From assembly GCF_902826655.1 (NCBI RefSeq), contig NZ_CADEFR010000016.1, positions 1 through 64,000 on the forward strand: a stretch of DNA of 64,000 nt, written 5' to 3'. The DNA comes from an uncultured Methylibium sp. (GTDB lineage: Bacteria > Pseudomonadota > Gammaproteobacteria > Burkholderiales > Burkholderiaceae_C). Of this stretch, positions 1-9,192 are shown piece after piece; within the stretch, counting starts at the first letter, position 1, and the number at the start of each line of letters is the position of its first letter. Position numbers and translations under genes: made by a program. The notes under the pieces were generated by a model. That model ran no database searches. It worked only from the letters and a program-made list of their open reading frames with translations, and was not told where the DNA came from.

Positions 1-51
<51 letters not shown>

Positions 52-114
52 ATCGTTACTGGTCTGCGCCCGCCATCGGCGGCCTGTGCGCACAACACTA
101 ACGATGATCCGGAA

Positions 115-188
115 TGGAGCGGGAGACGGGAATCGAACCCGCGTCATCAGCTTGGAAGGCTGGGGTTCTACCATTGAACTACTCCCGC
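115..188 (-). tRNA. tRNA-Gly (TCC) with encoded CCA
   Basis: The acceptor stem GCGGGAG (182-188) pairs with CTCCCGC (119-125). The anticodon loop CTTCCAA gives TCC, the T loop GGTTCGATTCC is intact, and the genomic CCA is at 115-117. Confidence 0.95.
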
Positions 189-273
189 CCTGGGAGCCGC
201 CGTGGCCCCGCCACAGCCCTGAAAACTCGCTTTCGCCAACGCTTCACAAGACCCGCTTCGACTCGGTTCGCCC

Positions 274-359
274 TGGTGGAGGAGGCTGGATTCGAACCAG
301 CGTAGGCGTAAGCCAACAGATTTACAGTCTGCCCCCTTTAGCCACTCGGGCACCCCTCC
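274..359 (-). tRNA. tRNA-Tyr (GTA) with encoded CCA
   Basis: This is a long tRNA with a variable arm. The acceptor GGAGGGG starts at 359, the anticodon loop CTGTAAA gives GTA, the T loop GGTTCGAATCC is intact, and CCA is encoded at 274-276. It is the first of the leftward tRNA trio and starts 20 bp from the ung stop codon. Confidence 0.95.
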
Positions 360-379
360 GGGACGAGCCCGCGACTATA

Positions 380-1123
380 TCACGAGGGTGTCGGCTCACA
401 AGCCGATCCCGCAGGGCGCAAGGCCCAGTCGACGCGATGGCCGGCGCCCTCCAGGAAGCCCGTCGCCGCCGAGAAGTGTCCGCAGCCGATGAAGGGCCGC
501 GGCGGGCGCATCGCCGACAAGGGCGACGGATGGTTCGCCAGCCAGGCCCTGTGCACGCTGCCGGATAGCCGCCCGGCCTTGGCCTGGGCATGCGTTCCCC
601 AGAGCAGGAAGGCGACCGGCTGCGGCAGACGCACGACGCCGTCGATCAAAATGTCAGTGAGCACTTCCCATCCTAGATTGGCATGACTGGCTGGCTTCCC
701 ATCCTCGACGGTCAGGCAGGTATTGAGCAGCAGGACGCCACGGCGTGCCCACGGAAGCAGACTTCCCTGGGTCGGTGGCGGCAATCCGAGGTCGCGCTGC
801 AGTTCCTTGAAGATGTTGCGCAGGCTGGGTGGCGGCTTCACGCCGGCCGGGACCGAGAACGCCAGTCCTTCCGCCTGGCCTACCCCGTGATACGGATCCT
901 GACCCAGGATCACGACCCGGACCGACTCCAGCGGCGTCAGGGCCAACGCCCGCAGGGGTTCGGGCGGGTAGACGGCGGCCCCGGCGTCGACGCGCGCATC
1001 GACGAACTCGATGAGACGGCGCCCCACCGGGCTGGCCCGGAAGGCCTCGGTCACGGCCCGCCAGCCGCCCGGGACCGCGTCGAAGGCCCGATCCAGCGGC
1101 AGTTCGAGCCGGGTCCCGCTCAC
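380..1123 (-). CDS. ung: Uracil-DNA glycosylase (family 1)
   Basis: This enzyme removes uracil from DNA in base excision repair. The 247-residue protein carries the water-activating motif GQDPYHG near residue 75 and the Leu-loop motif HPSPLSA near residue 200. Both are diagnostic of family 1 Ung, and the length is close to normal. The start is GTG at 1121-1123, 7 bp after the trpC stop. The gene is therefore the distal member of the trpG-D-C transcript, a repair gene riding on an amino-acid operon. No defect is seen. Confidence 0.95.
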   Translation of the reverse strand: MSGTRLELPLDRAFDAVPGGWRAVTEAFRASPVGRRLIEFVDARVDAGAAVYPPEPLRALALTPLESVRVVILGQDPYHGVGQAEGLAFSVPAGVKPPPSLRNIFKELQRDLGLPPPTQGSLLPWARRGVLLLNTCLTVEDGKPASHANLGWEVLTDILIDGVVRLPQPVAFLLWGTHAQAKAGRLSGSVHRAWLANHPSPLSAMRPPRPFIGCGHFSAATGFLEGAGHRVDWALRPAGSACEPTPS

Positions 1124-1130
1124 CGGCGCA

Positions 1131-1928
1131 TCAGCCGAACAGCGCCGCCAGCGCCACGCCCGGGTCCGGCGCGCGCATGAAGGCCTCGCCGACGAGGAAG
1201 GCGTGGACGTTCGCTGCGCGCATGCGCTGCACGTCGGCGGGCGCCAGGATGCCGCTTTCGGTCACCAGCAAGCGGTCGGCCGGCACCTGCGGCAGCAGCC
1301 CGAGCGTGGTGTCCAGCGTCACCTCGAAGCTGCGCAGGTTGCGGTTGTTGATGCCGAGCAGCGGCGTCTTCAGCCGCAGCGCGCGGTCGAGCTCGACGCC
1401 GTCGTGCACCTCGACCAGGACTGCGAGGCCCAGCGCCTGCGCCACCGCCTCCAGGTCGGCCATGCGCGCATCGTCCAGGCAGGCGACGATCAACAGGATG
1501 CAGTCCGCCCCCATCGCGCGCGCCTCGAAGACCTGGTAGTCGTCGACCATGAAGTCCTTGCGCAGCACCGGCAGCTCGCAGGCGGCACGCGCCTGCTGCA
1601 GGTAGACGGCAGCGCCCTGGAAGAAGCGCTCGTCGGTCAGCACGCTCAAGCAGGCCGCACCGTGCTTCGCATAGCTCTCGGCGATGGCTGCGGGCACGAA
1701 GTGCTCGCGCAACACGCCTTTGCTCGGGCTGGCCTTCTTGACCTCGGCGATCACCGCCGGCCGGCCGGCCGCGATGCGGGCGCGCAGGGCGCCGGCGAAG
1801 TCGCGCAGGCCGGCGCGCGCCTCGGCCGACTCCGCCTCCTCGCGCAGCGAGGCCAGCGAGCGGCGCTTCTTCGCCGCCGCGATCTCGTCACGCTTGACCG
1901 CGACGATCTTGTCCAGGATGTCGCTCAT
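1131..1928 (-). CDS. trpC: Indole-3-glycerol phosphate synthase
   Basis: TrpC closes CdRP to indole-3-glycerol phosphate, the fourth step of tryptophan synthesis. The 265-residue (beta/alpha)8 protein has the family signature [10 protein letters not shown] near residue 62, with the catalytic lysine, then VLRKDFM and the GINNRNL phosphate-site region. The ATG start is 7 bp downstream of the trpD stop. It lies between trpD and ung, all in the same direction. Confidence 0.96.
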   Translation of the reverse strand: MSDILDKIVAVKRDEIAAAKKRRSLASLREEAESAEARAGLRDFAGALRARIAAGRPAVIAEVKKASPSKGVLREHFVPAAIAESYAKHGAACLSVLTDERFFQGAAVYLQQARAACELPVLRKDFMVDDYQVFEARAMGADCILLIVACLDDARMADLEAVAQALGLAVLVEVHDGVELDRALRLKTPLLGINNRNLRSFEVTLDTTLGLLPQVPADRLLVTESGILAPADVQRMRAANVHAFLVGEAFMRAPDPGVALAALFG

Positions 1929-1935
1929 GCGCGGC

Positions 1936-2964
1936 TCATCCCGTCAGCTTCTGCGTGGTCGCGACGAACTGCTCGAGCTTCCTTGCCGCCGCCCCCGAAG
2001 CCACGGCCTCGCGGGCGCGCTTCACCCCCTCGGTGATCGACGCGGCGACATCGGCGGTGTAGAGCGCCGCGCCGGCGTTGAGCAGCACGATGTCGCGCAC
2101 CGGTCCGTCCTCGTTGGCCAGCGCACGGCGGATCGCGGCGACCGACTCGTCCTTGCCGGCCACCTTGAGCACGCGCGTGTCGTAGACCGGCATGCCGAAG
2201 TCGCTCGGGTGCACCGTGTACTCGCGCACCTCGCCGGCTTTCAGCTCGCCGACCTGGGTTTCGCCCGAAAGCGAGATCTCGTCCATGCCGTTCATGCCGT
2301 AGACCACCAGCACGTGCTGCGAGCCCAGGCGCTGCAGCACGCGGACCTGGATACCGACCAGGTCGGGATGGAACACGCCCATCAGCTGATTCGGCGCGCC
2401 GGCCGGGTTGGTGAGCGGGCCCAGGATGTTGAAGATCGTGCGCACGCCCAGCTCCTTGCGGATCGGGCCGGCGTGCTTCATCGCCGGGTGGTGGTTGGGC
2501 GCGAACATGAAGCCGATGCCGGTCTCGGCCAGACAGGCACCCACCTGCTCGGGCTTCAGGTCGATACGCGCGCCCAGCGCCTCCAGCACGTCGGCGCTGC
2601 CCGAGGTCGACGACACGCTGCGCCCGCCGTGCTTGGCCACGCGCGCGCCGGCCGCCGCGGCGACGAACATCGCCGCCGTCGATATGTTGAAGGTGTGCGC
2701 GGCGTCGCCGCCGGTGCCGCACAGGTCCACCAGCCCGGCGGTGTCGGCCACCGCGACCGGCGTCGCGAACTCGCGCATCACCTGGGCAGCCGCGGCGATC
2801 TCGCCGATCGTCTCCTTCTTGACGCGCAGGCCGGTCATCAGCGCGGCGATCATCACCGGCGACATCTCGCCGCTCATGATGCGTCGCATCAGGTGCAGCA
2901 TCTCGTCGTGGAAGATCTCTCGGTGCTCGATCGTGCGTTGCAACGCAGCGGTATCCGTGATCAT
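1936..2964 (-). CDS. trpD: Anthranilate phosphoribosyltransferase
   Basis: TrpD transfers phosphoribose from PRPP to anthranilate. The 342-residue protein shows the PRPP-binding motif CGTGGD, the [15 protein letters not shown] loop and the NILGPLTNP segment. I take the start MITDTAAL at 2962-2964, because its ATG overlaps the trpG stop as ATGA (2961-2964), the classic sign of translational coupling. The open frame extends further upstream, but that part only shadows trpG. Confidence 0.96.
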   Translation of the reverse strand: MITDTAALQRTIEHREIFHDEMLHLMRRIMSGEMSPVMIAALMTGLRVKKETIGEIAAAAQVMREFATPVAVADTAGLVDLCGTGGDAAHTFNISTAAMFVAAAAGARVAKHGGRSVSSTSGSADVLEALGARIDLKPEQVGACLAETGIGFMFAPNHHPAMKHAGPIRKELGVRTIFNILGPLTNPAGAPNQLMGVFHPDLVGIQVRVLQRLGSQHVLVVYGMNGMDEISLSGETQVGELKAGEVREYTVHPSDFGMPVYDTRVLKVAGKDESVAAIRRALANEDGPVRDIVLLNAGAALYTADVAASITEGVKRAREAVASGAAARKLEQFVATTQKLTG

Positions 2965-3530
2965 CGCGCGCCCTCCAGGAAGTTCTTCAGCATCGCGTGC
3001 CCATGCTCGGTCAGGATCGATTCGGGGTGGAACTGCACGCCCTCGATGGCCAGCGTCCTGTGGCGCACACCCATGATCTCGCCGTCCGGCGTGGTCGACG
3101 TGATCTCCAGCTCCGCCGGCAGCGTCTCGCGCTGGATCGCCAGCGAGTGGTAGCGGATCACGTCGAAGCTCCTCGGCAGCCCGGCATAGACACCGCGCTG
3201 GTCGGTGCTGATCGTGCTGGCCTTGCCATGCATCTGCACCTGCGCACGCACGATGTCGCCGCCGAGCGCCGCGCCGATGGCCTGGTGGCCCAGGCACACC
3301 CCCAGGATCGGCAAGCGGCCGGCGAAGTGACGGATGGCCTCGACGCAGATGCCGGCCTCCGCCGGCGAGCACGGCCCCGGCGACAGCACGAGGCGGTCGG
3401 GCCGCAGCGCTTCGATCTGCGCCGGCGTGATCTCGTCGTTGCGGAACACCTTCACGTCCTCGCCCAGCTCGCAGAAGTACTGCACCAGGTTGAAGGTGAA
3501 GCTGTCGTAGTTGTCGATCATCAGCAGCAT
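2961..3530 (-). CDS. trpG: Anthranilate synthase, glutamine amidotransferase subunit
   Basis: TrpG supplies ammonia from glutamine to TrpE for anthranilate synthesis. The 189-residue class I amidotransferase has DNYDSFTFN at the N-terminus, the [11 protein letters not shown] nucleophile elbow, and HPESI with the catalytic His and Glu. Its first six codons form one copy of the direct repeat bounding the genomic island, so everything 5' of the ATG is now island DNA. The island places AGGATAG about 7 bp before the ATG, which can serve as ribosome binding site. The natural partner trpE lies 20.6 kb away. Confidence 0.96.
   Translation of the reverse strand: MLLMIDNYDSFTFNLVQYFCELGEDVKVFRNDEITPAQIEALRPDRLVLSPGPCSPAEAGICVEAIRHFAGRLPILGVCLGHQAIGAALGGDIVRAQVQMHGKASTISTDQRGVYAGLPRSFDVIRYHSLAIQRETLPAELEITSTTPDGEIMGVRHRTLAIEGVQFHPESILTEHGHAMLKNFLEGAR
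3513..3530 (-). repeat. Left attachment repeat, overlaps trpG codons 1-6
   Basis: This is the 18-bp sequence GTCGATCATCAGCAGCAT, identical to 24154-24171 and in the same orientation. On the minus strand it encodes ATG CTG CTG ATG ATC GAC, the start of TrpG. It is the copy that keeps trpG in frame. Confidence 0.88.
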
Positions 3531-3885
3531 TTGCGCTCTATCCTATTGATTTCGTTGGATGTTTTGTTGGACATCCACGTTTGGTACCCGCTTTGATACC
3601 CGCTTTTTCTGTCGCTGGCGAAGCCGGCGCGACGTGCTGGGTGCGGACTTCACGCGCCCGCTGGGGGCGCATAGGAATGGTCAGGCTGATGGCTTGCGCC
3701 AACGCCAACCTGTGCGCGCTGCGGTGATCGGACGGATCGCAGACATGGTCACATTATGGCCGGGCACGCGAGACGCCCTTGAAAAGGAGATCTCCCGTTG
3801 CGGCTTAGGACCCAGGCCCGTTCCCATACAGCCACCTCGCGCCACTGTCGGACGATCGTGGGCAAGTGCGCCGGGCCCGCCGGGC
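3531..3885. other. Island left end: non-coding, repeats and RBS
   Basis: No convincing gene is present. On the minus strand an AGGATAG element ends about 7 bp before the trpG ATG. An inverted repeat GGATGT/ACATCC lies at 3557-3576, and a tandem pair of GRTACCCGCTT elements at 3583-3606. I found no good sigma-70 promoter reading into trpG. The nearest island gene (3886-5202) points toward trpG, so read-through is possible. Confidence 0.6.
3583..3606. repeat. Tandem GRTACCCGCTT elements, left end
   Basis: GGTACCCGCTT and GATACCCGCTT follow each other with a 12-bp period. Almost the same block, with one base changed, occurs at 24024-24047 in the same orientation. Repeats flanking the core on both sides are the layout expected for integrase arm-type sites. 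Binding itself is inference. Confidence 0.6.
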
Positions 3886-5202
3886 TCACGGAGACCTCCC
3901 CAGGACCTCGGCCCCGATTTGGGCATGTGTGCGGTTCCAGGTGAAGAGGCCATTGAAGTCATCGGACCACTTCGGGCTCTCCCGCTTCGGGAAGTAGTAG
4001 GCGGTGCCACCCGATTCAACCAGCCCAGCCTCCAGCGGCTGGAGTCCGCTCTCGCTCAGGAAACCGACGCCCACCACGTGATCCCGGCCCGCACCACTCA
4101 GGAACCGGCTGACCGCAATCCGAAGGGCCGTAGGCGTCTGGCTGGCGTCTTGGTCTTGCTGCGCGACCGACAGGAGTTGATCACCGCCAATGCCATGGAG
4201 ACCAACCAGAAACATCGCACCGCGGGTCCCAGTGAGCTGCCGGCGGGCCGAGTCGCTGAGCGTGTCGAAGACGGCCTTGAGCAGCGCATCGTCTTGCGAG
4301 CTCTGCAGAGTCAGCGCCAACGCACCTCCCGCGTGGGTACCGACAACCATTGTTTGGCGGTTTCGCGTCTCGCTGACCTGGTCGATGGCGGCACGAACCT
4401 CCGAGGGTTGGACACCGTTTGGAATATCGCCCAGGACGGCGGGATCGAACTCGCTGATGCGCACGCCCGAGCCGTCTGGCAGCACCGTCCCTTTGCCGGC
4501 GAAGATCGCCCTCGCGAAGCTTCGTGCGAGATCGACGCGTTGGGCATGCCGCTCGGGCAGTCTGCCGTGCAGCGTCAAGACAGCGGACAGGCCCGTTCGC
4601 AGGCCCTTGATCGTTGGGTGGATGTGGGACCACAGCAGCCCATAGAAGTCCAACGCTTCGCGCTTGTGGACCTTGCGACCCTTGTCTTCTCCGATTGACT
4701 TGCACTCCACTTCCAGGCCATCGGGGCCAACGTCATCGACGAGCAAATCGAACGTACCGCCACCTGTCATCTCCGGCCACGTCAACCTCCGTGCACGACG
4801 TGCGAAGTGCGTCGCGGCACTCAACTCAAGCCGCAGGGCTCGCATGGCCTCAGGCTTGTTGAAGGCGTCGTGAACGCGACGCCGAAGTTGCTCGGCGAGC
4901 GGCCTTGGGGACACCTGCGCCAGCGATAGCACCTGGGCCGCGAAGCTCATCGCCGGATAGATCTCGCGATTGTTGACTTCCCACGCCGGGATGCTGCCGT
5001 AGCGGGCCTGAAGCTCCCGCAGGTGCTCGAGTTGAAAGGACAGGGCGTTCTCGTGCCTCAGAAACTCCCCAAGAAAGCGATTACCTCGGATCTCGTCCTT
5101 GATCTTCCTGACCCTGTTGCGCCAGTGGGCCTCGCCGACAAACTCGGCGAACCGGCGATAGACCTCCGGTATCTCGCCCGTGCCCAGTTCCGTCAACAGC
5201 AT
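3886..5202 (-). CDS. Uncharacterised protein with PD-(D/E)XK-like nuclease core
   Basis: I do not recognise the 438-residue protein as a named family. Its middle has a beta-hairpin pattern typical of PD-(D/E)XK nucleases: D152 in GTFDLLVDD, then E166-C-K168 in GLEVECKSIG, with a helix Glu (E126) upstream. The N-terminal third is helical and Arg-rich; the C-terminal 200 residues are mixed alpha/beta. I chose ATG at 5200-5202 because AGAGGTG precedes it; a TTG five codons upstream is possible. It is the last leftward gene of the island and reads toward trpG. It follows the YgjP gene by about 58 bp. A DNA-targeting role is inference. Confidence 0.7.
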   Translation of the reverse strand: MLLTELGTGEIPEVYRRFAEFVGEAHWRNRVRKIKDEIRGNRFLGEFLRHENALSFQLEHLRELQARYGSIPAWEVNNREIYPAMSFAAQVLSLAQVSPRPLAEQLRRRVHDAFNKPEAMRALRLELSAATHFARRARRLTWPEMTGGGTFDLLVDDVGPDGLEVECKSIGEDKGRKVHKREALDFYGLLWSHIHPTIKGLRTGLSAVLTLHGRLPERHAQRVDLARSFARAIFAGKGTVLPDGSGVRISEFDPAVLGDIPNGVQPSEVRAAIDQVSETRNRQTMVVGTHAGGALALTLQSSQDDALLKAVFDTLSDSARRQLTGTRGAMFLVGLHGIGGDQLLSVAQQDQDASQTPTALRIAVSRFLSGAGRDHVVGVGFLSESGLQPLEAGLVESGGTAYYFPKRESPKWSDDFNGLFTWNRTHAQIGAEVLGRSP

Positions 5203-5260
5203 CGGCACCTCTGGCAACGGTCAGGTGCGGCCAAGGGTGGCTGCCAGCCAACCGGCCGGA

Positions 5261-5986
5261 TCAGAAGTTCCATTCCTCGTGCCCGAGCGGCGCCGCGTTC
5301 AGCCGTTTCTGCGTCGCCGCCCAGCGTGGGAGGCGACGATTCATGAGCGCCACGAAGCGCTCGCCGTGGTTGGGCTCGGCCAGGTGCAGCAGCTCGTGCA
5401 CGACGATGTACTCGATGCACTCGACCGGCTTCTTGGCCAGTTCGGAGTTCAGCCAAACACGGCGGCTGGCCGGAGTGCAACTGCCCCACTTCGTCTTCAT
5501 CCGCTTCACGCCCCAGGCGCTGGCCTGGACGCCAAGCTTGTCCTGCCATGTGGTGAACATCGGCGCCACCAATGCCTTCAGCTGCTCCCGGTACCAGCGG
5601 TCCAGCACGGCTGCCCGCTGTGCTTGGCTCGCTCCCGGGCGCACGAAGAGATCGAGCGAAGCGATACCTCGCACCGCCACTCGCGGCGTGCCCTCGGCCT
5701 CGTGCACCCGCAGCCTGTAGCGGCGGCCGAAGACGTAGTGGCTTTCGCCCACCGCCATCTCGCGTTCAGACTGGCGCGGCTGCTGCTCGAATCTCGAGCG
5801 CTGCAACTTGATCCACGCCAGCTTGTCGATCACCGCGAGGCGCACCGCCTCGTCGCTGATCACCAGCGGCGCTGCCACCCGCACGCGCCCTGCCGGCGGA
5901 TAGACGCCCAGGTGCAGGTTCTTGATGTCCTTGCGCACCACGTTGATCGTGAGGCCGGCCACCTTTAGCACGGTCTCAGTACTCAT
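5261..5986 (-). CDS. YgjP-type (DUF45) zinc metallopeptidase
   Basis: The protein has 241 residues. The C-terminal half has the zinc motif VHELLHL (HExxH) followed by EPNHGERF, which supplies the third ligand region; upstream is MKTKWGSCTPASRRVWLN, typical of the YgjP/WLM-like group. The start MSTETVLK (5984-5986) overlaps the 3' end of hsdR by 11 bp, implying coupled translation. This peptidase family is often found beside type I restriction genes. Its substrate is unknown; control of restriction activity is only a hypothesis. Confidence 0.88.
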   Translation of the reverse strand: MSTETVLKVAGLTINVVRKDIKNLHLGVYPPAGRVRVAAPLVISDEAVRLAVIDKLAWIKLQRSRFEQQPRQSEREMAVGESHYVFGRRYRLRVHEAEGTPRVAVRGIASLDLFVRPGASQAQRAAVLDRWYREQLKALVAPMFTTWQDKLGVQASAWGVKRMKTKWGSCTPASRRVWLNSELAKKPVECIEYIVVHELLHLAEPNHGERFVALMNRRLPRWAATQKRLNAAPLGHEEWNF

Positions 5987-8900
5987 GCTGGTTCTTGGCC
6001 AGTTCGAGCACCTTGTCGGTCGCAGCGTCGATGTCGGCGGGCGACACGCCGAGCGACCCTTGCGGCGTCTCCTGCGCCTGCCCCGGCTCCGGCTCGGCCA
6101 ATCGCGCCGCATGCTTCGTCATCACGGCATGGATCGCTGCGCGCACGCGCTTAAGCTTCATCGCGTTGGACCGCCAACCGTCCTGACGGCTCGTCTGCAA
6201 CGCAGCGTCGACCGCCAGGGCCAACGTGCCGTCCTTGCCCAGGTTGTTGTACAGCGCCCGTTTCGCCGGTGTGTCCAGCGCAGGCGGGTAGGTGACCGGC
6301 GCGCCGCCCGGCGTCGTGGCTGCCTTGGTCAGTGCCGCGATCTCGTCCAGGTACTTCTTGTAGTCGATCACCCCCTGGCGCCGCTGAGCGATCAGCGCGT
6401 CGAGCAGCTTAGACATCTTCTCGTAGTACGCCGGGTCCACCGGCGACTCCTTGACGATCAGGCGCCGAACGTTGTTCTCGATCGTCTCGGCCACGGCCGT
6501 CTCGTTCTTGCGAATCGAGGCAGGCAGCGCGTCGACCGCTGCAGCGCCACGATCGACGATCAGCTGGATCAGCGACAGGTCGTCGAAGGCCGAGATCTTC
6601 TCGCTCTCCTCGGCGCGGATGTAGGTGTCGATCAGGAACCGCATCGCCGGCTCGAAGGCCTTCAGGTCGATGTAGTCCCCGCTGGCCAACCGCACTTCGT
6701 CACGCACCTTGGTGAAGTGGTCCACCTCGGCCTTGATCGTCTGCACGTCGGCAGCCGCGTAGCCTGCAGCTTCAAGTTCACTGGCCAGCGCCGCGTAGGT
6801 GCGCAGGAGCGTCGCGGCGAACTTGTAGAGCTTCAGCCGCTTGGGCTCGTTGGCCTTCAGATGCTCAGCGTTGCCTGACTCCACAGCGCAGAAGAAACGC
6901 ATGTAGGCGGCGGAATCCCTCGGCTGCAGCACGGGCTCACACAACGCCTTGATGGCCTCGCGGGCTTCCTCCAGGTCCTGCCGCGCCTCGGCCAGGCGGT
7001 CCTTGAGCAGGCCCTTCACATCGTCCTCGTCGAAGGCGTCGAACGCACCGCTGGTGTAGTCGCGCACAGCGCCTTCCAGCGGCTTGAACAGATCCTTGTA
7101 GTCGATGATGTAGCCGTAGGGTTTGTCTTCACCGTCGAGCCGGTTCACGCGGCAGATGGCTTGGAACAGGCCGTGGTCCTGTATCCTCTTGTCGATGTAC
7201 AGGTAGGTGGCCGGTGGCGAGTCGAACCCGGTCAGCAGTTTGTCCACCACGATCAGCAGCTTCAGCTGCCCGGGCTGCTCGATGAAGCGCTTCTTGGCCT
7301 GCTTCTCGAACAGTTCGGCTTTCCCGGCCGCCACGTCCTCAGGCTCGTTGAACCAGTCGGCCAGCATCTGCCGGTAGACCTGGTACTTGCGCAGGTTGTC
7401 CGTCTCGCCCTCGCCCGCGGCTTCACCCTTGGCATCGGCCGTCGTGGGCATGTAGCTGGTGACGATGGCGCACTTGCCCTTCAACTCGGTTTTCGCGAAC
7501 AGCTCGTAGAACTTGCACGCCTCATAGATGCTGCCGGCCACCAGCATCGCGTTGCCGTGGCCGTCCATCAGGCGCGGCCGGGTGCTCATGTCCAGCAGGA
7601 TGTCGGCCACGATCTTCTCCAGCCGCGACTGGCTGGAGAGCACGCGTTGCATCGTGCCCCACTTCTGCTTCAGCTGCGCCTTGGCCAGGTCGTTCAGGCC
7701 CTTGGTCTTGGCCTCGAACCACTCGTCGATCTTCTTCTGCGCGGTGATGGACTGCTCGATGTCCCGCGCCTCATAGCGCAGGTCGAGCACCACGCCTTCA
7801 CGCACCGCCTGGTCGAACTTGTAGGTGTGGATGTAGCGCCCGAACACCTCGATGCTGCGCGCCTTGTCTGCCTTCAACAGCGGGGTGCCTGTGAAGCCGA
7901 TGAAGAGTGCGCTGGGCAGCAGCCCCTTCATGGCCTTGTGCAGGTCACCGCTTTGGGTCCGGTGGCACTCGTCGACGAAGACATGCAGGTCGCCCTGCGC
8001 CTTCCACCCTGGGGGCACCCTGCGCAGCGCCTCGACAAAGGCCTTGGTGGCCGCCGCGCCATCCGCCGCGTCGTCATCGTCCTTGCCGCCGAACTTGTGC
8101 ACCAGCGTGCAGATCAGCGACTCTTCGGCCTGGCCGAGCGTCGTGATCAGATCGGCCCCGCTCTTCGTGCGGTAGATGTTCTCGCTGACGCCGAGGAACA
8201 CCTTCTCGATCTGCTCGTCCAGCTCGGTGCGGTCGGTGATGATGAGCACGCGGGCACCCGAACGGTTTTCGCGGATCCACTTGGCCAGCCACACCATCGT
8301 CAGCGATTTGCCGCTGCCTTGGGTGTGCCAGATGATCCCGCCCTCGCGCCTGCGGATGAACTCCTGCGCCGCTACCACGCCGAAGTACTGGTTCTGCCGG
8401 CACACCTTCTTGATGCCGGCATCGAAGACGATGAAGTCGTGGATCAGCTGCAGGAACCGGTGCTTCGCGCACAGCTGCAGCAGGTGCCGGTCCAGCAGGT
8501 TGGGCTCGTCGGCGAACTCGCCGGTCTCTTCAACCCACGAGAGCCAATACTTCTCGGGCGTCTCGATGGCGGCGTAGCGCAGACCTTCGGTGTCGTTGCC
8601 GGCCATCACCCACTGCATCGTCGAGAAGAAGGGTTGGATGAACTCCTTCTTCTGGTTGTCCAGGTTCTGGCGGATGCCTTCGGACACCGACACCGTGGAA
8701 CGCTTCAGCTCCAGCACACCCAGCGCGATGCCGTTGACGTACAGCACCACGTCAGGCCGCTTGGTGCTGGCCTTGGCTCCACTGGTCAGGTCTCCGCCGG
8801 GGACGGTCACTTCCTCGGCCACCCCGAAGTCGTTGGCCAGCGCATCCGCCCAGCTCACCAGCCACACGGTGACGGTGTTCTCGCCCGCCTCGGGCCGCAC

Positions 8901-9179
8901 CTTCACGCCGTAGCGCAGCAGGCGGTAGACGGCATGGTTGCGGTCGTAGAGGCTCTTGCTGGTGTCGTTGGCCGCCTTCTGCAGCTCGAACAAGGCCCGC
9001 GCGGCCAGCGTGTCGCTCACGCCCTGGCTGGCGAGCCAGGCCTTCAGGCGTTCGGGCTCGATGTTCGAATTAGCCGGCCGGTCGATCCAGTCGCCCAGGT
9101 AGGTATAGCCCAGGCGCTGGCTCAGCAGCGCCAGCACCCGCTCTTGCGTCTTCTTCTCGATCTGGCCGACGCTGGGCAT
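5976..9179 (-). CDS. hsdR: Type I restriction enzyme, R subunit
   Basis: HsdR is the translocase and nuclease of a type I RM complex. The 1067-residue protein has an N-terminal PD-(D/E)XK nuclease (PDVVLYVNG...LELKRS, about residues 150-185). Superfamily 2 helicase motifs follow: Walker A HTQGSGKS, DECH box FVDECHRTQSG, motif III FTGTPLL, and LTGFDSP later. The C-terminal part is helical and should contact the methylase. The start MPSVGQIEKK has GAGGT at the right distance; a longer frame upstream overlaps the preceding ATPase gene and is not needed. Length and motifs suggest it is functional. Confidence 0.95.
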   Translation of the reverse strand: MPSVGQIEKKTQERVLALLSQRLGYTYLGDWIDRPANSNIEPERLKAWLASQGVSDTLAARALFELQKAANDTSKSLYDRNHAVYRLLRYGVKVRPEAGENTVTVWLVSWADALANDFGVAEEVTVPGGDLTSGAKASTKRPDVVLYVNGIALGVLELKRSTVSVSEGIRQNLDNQKKEFIQPFFSTMQWVMAGNDTEGLRYAAIETPEKYWLSWVEETGEFADEPNLLDRHLLQLCAKHRFLQLIHDFIVFDAGIKKVCRQNQYFGVVAAQEFIRRREGGIIWHTQGSGKSLTMVWLAKWIRENRSGARVLIITDRTELDEQIEKVFLGVSENIYRTKSGADLITTLGQAEESLICTLVHKFGGKDDDDAADGAAATKAFVEALRRVPPGWKAQGDLHVFVDECHRTQSGDLHKAMKGLLPSALFIGFTGTPLLKADKARSIEVFGRYIHTYKFDQAVREGVVLDLRYEARDIEQSITAQKKIDEWFEAKTKGLNDLAKAQLKQKWGTMQRVLSSQSRLEKIVADILLDMSTRPRLMDGHGNAMLVAGSIYEACKFYELFAKTELKGKCAIVTSYMPTTADAKGEAAGEGETDNLRKYQVYRQMLADWFNEPEDVAAGKAELFEKQAKKRFIEQPGQLKLLIVVDKLLTGFDSPPATYLYIDKRIQDHGLFQAICRVNRLDGEDKPYGYIIDYKDLFKPLEGAVRDYTSGAFDAFDEDDVKGLLKDRLAEARQDLEEAREAIKALCEPVLQPRDSAAYMRFFCAVESGNAEHLKANEPKRLKLYKFAATLLRTYAALASELEAAGYAAADVQTIKAEVDHFTKVRDEVRLASGDYIDLKAFEPAMRFLIDTYIRAEESEKISAFDDLSLIQLIVDRGAAAVDALPASIRKNETAVAETIENNVRRLIVKESPVDPAYYEKMSKLLDALIAQRRQGVIDYKKYLDEIAALTKAATTPGGAPVTYPPALDTPAKRALYNNLGKDGTLALAVDAALQTSRQDGWRSNAMKLKRVRAAIHAVMTKHAARLAEPEPGQAQETPQGSLGVSPADIDAATDKVLELAKNQHEY

Positions 9180-9192
9180 GGTGACCTCGCCG

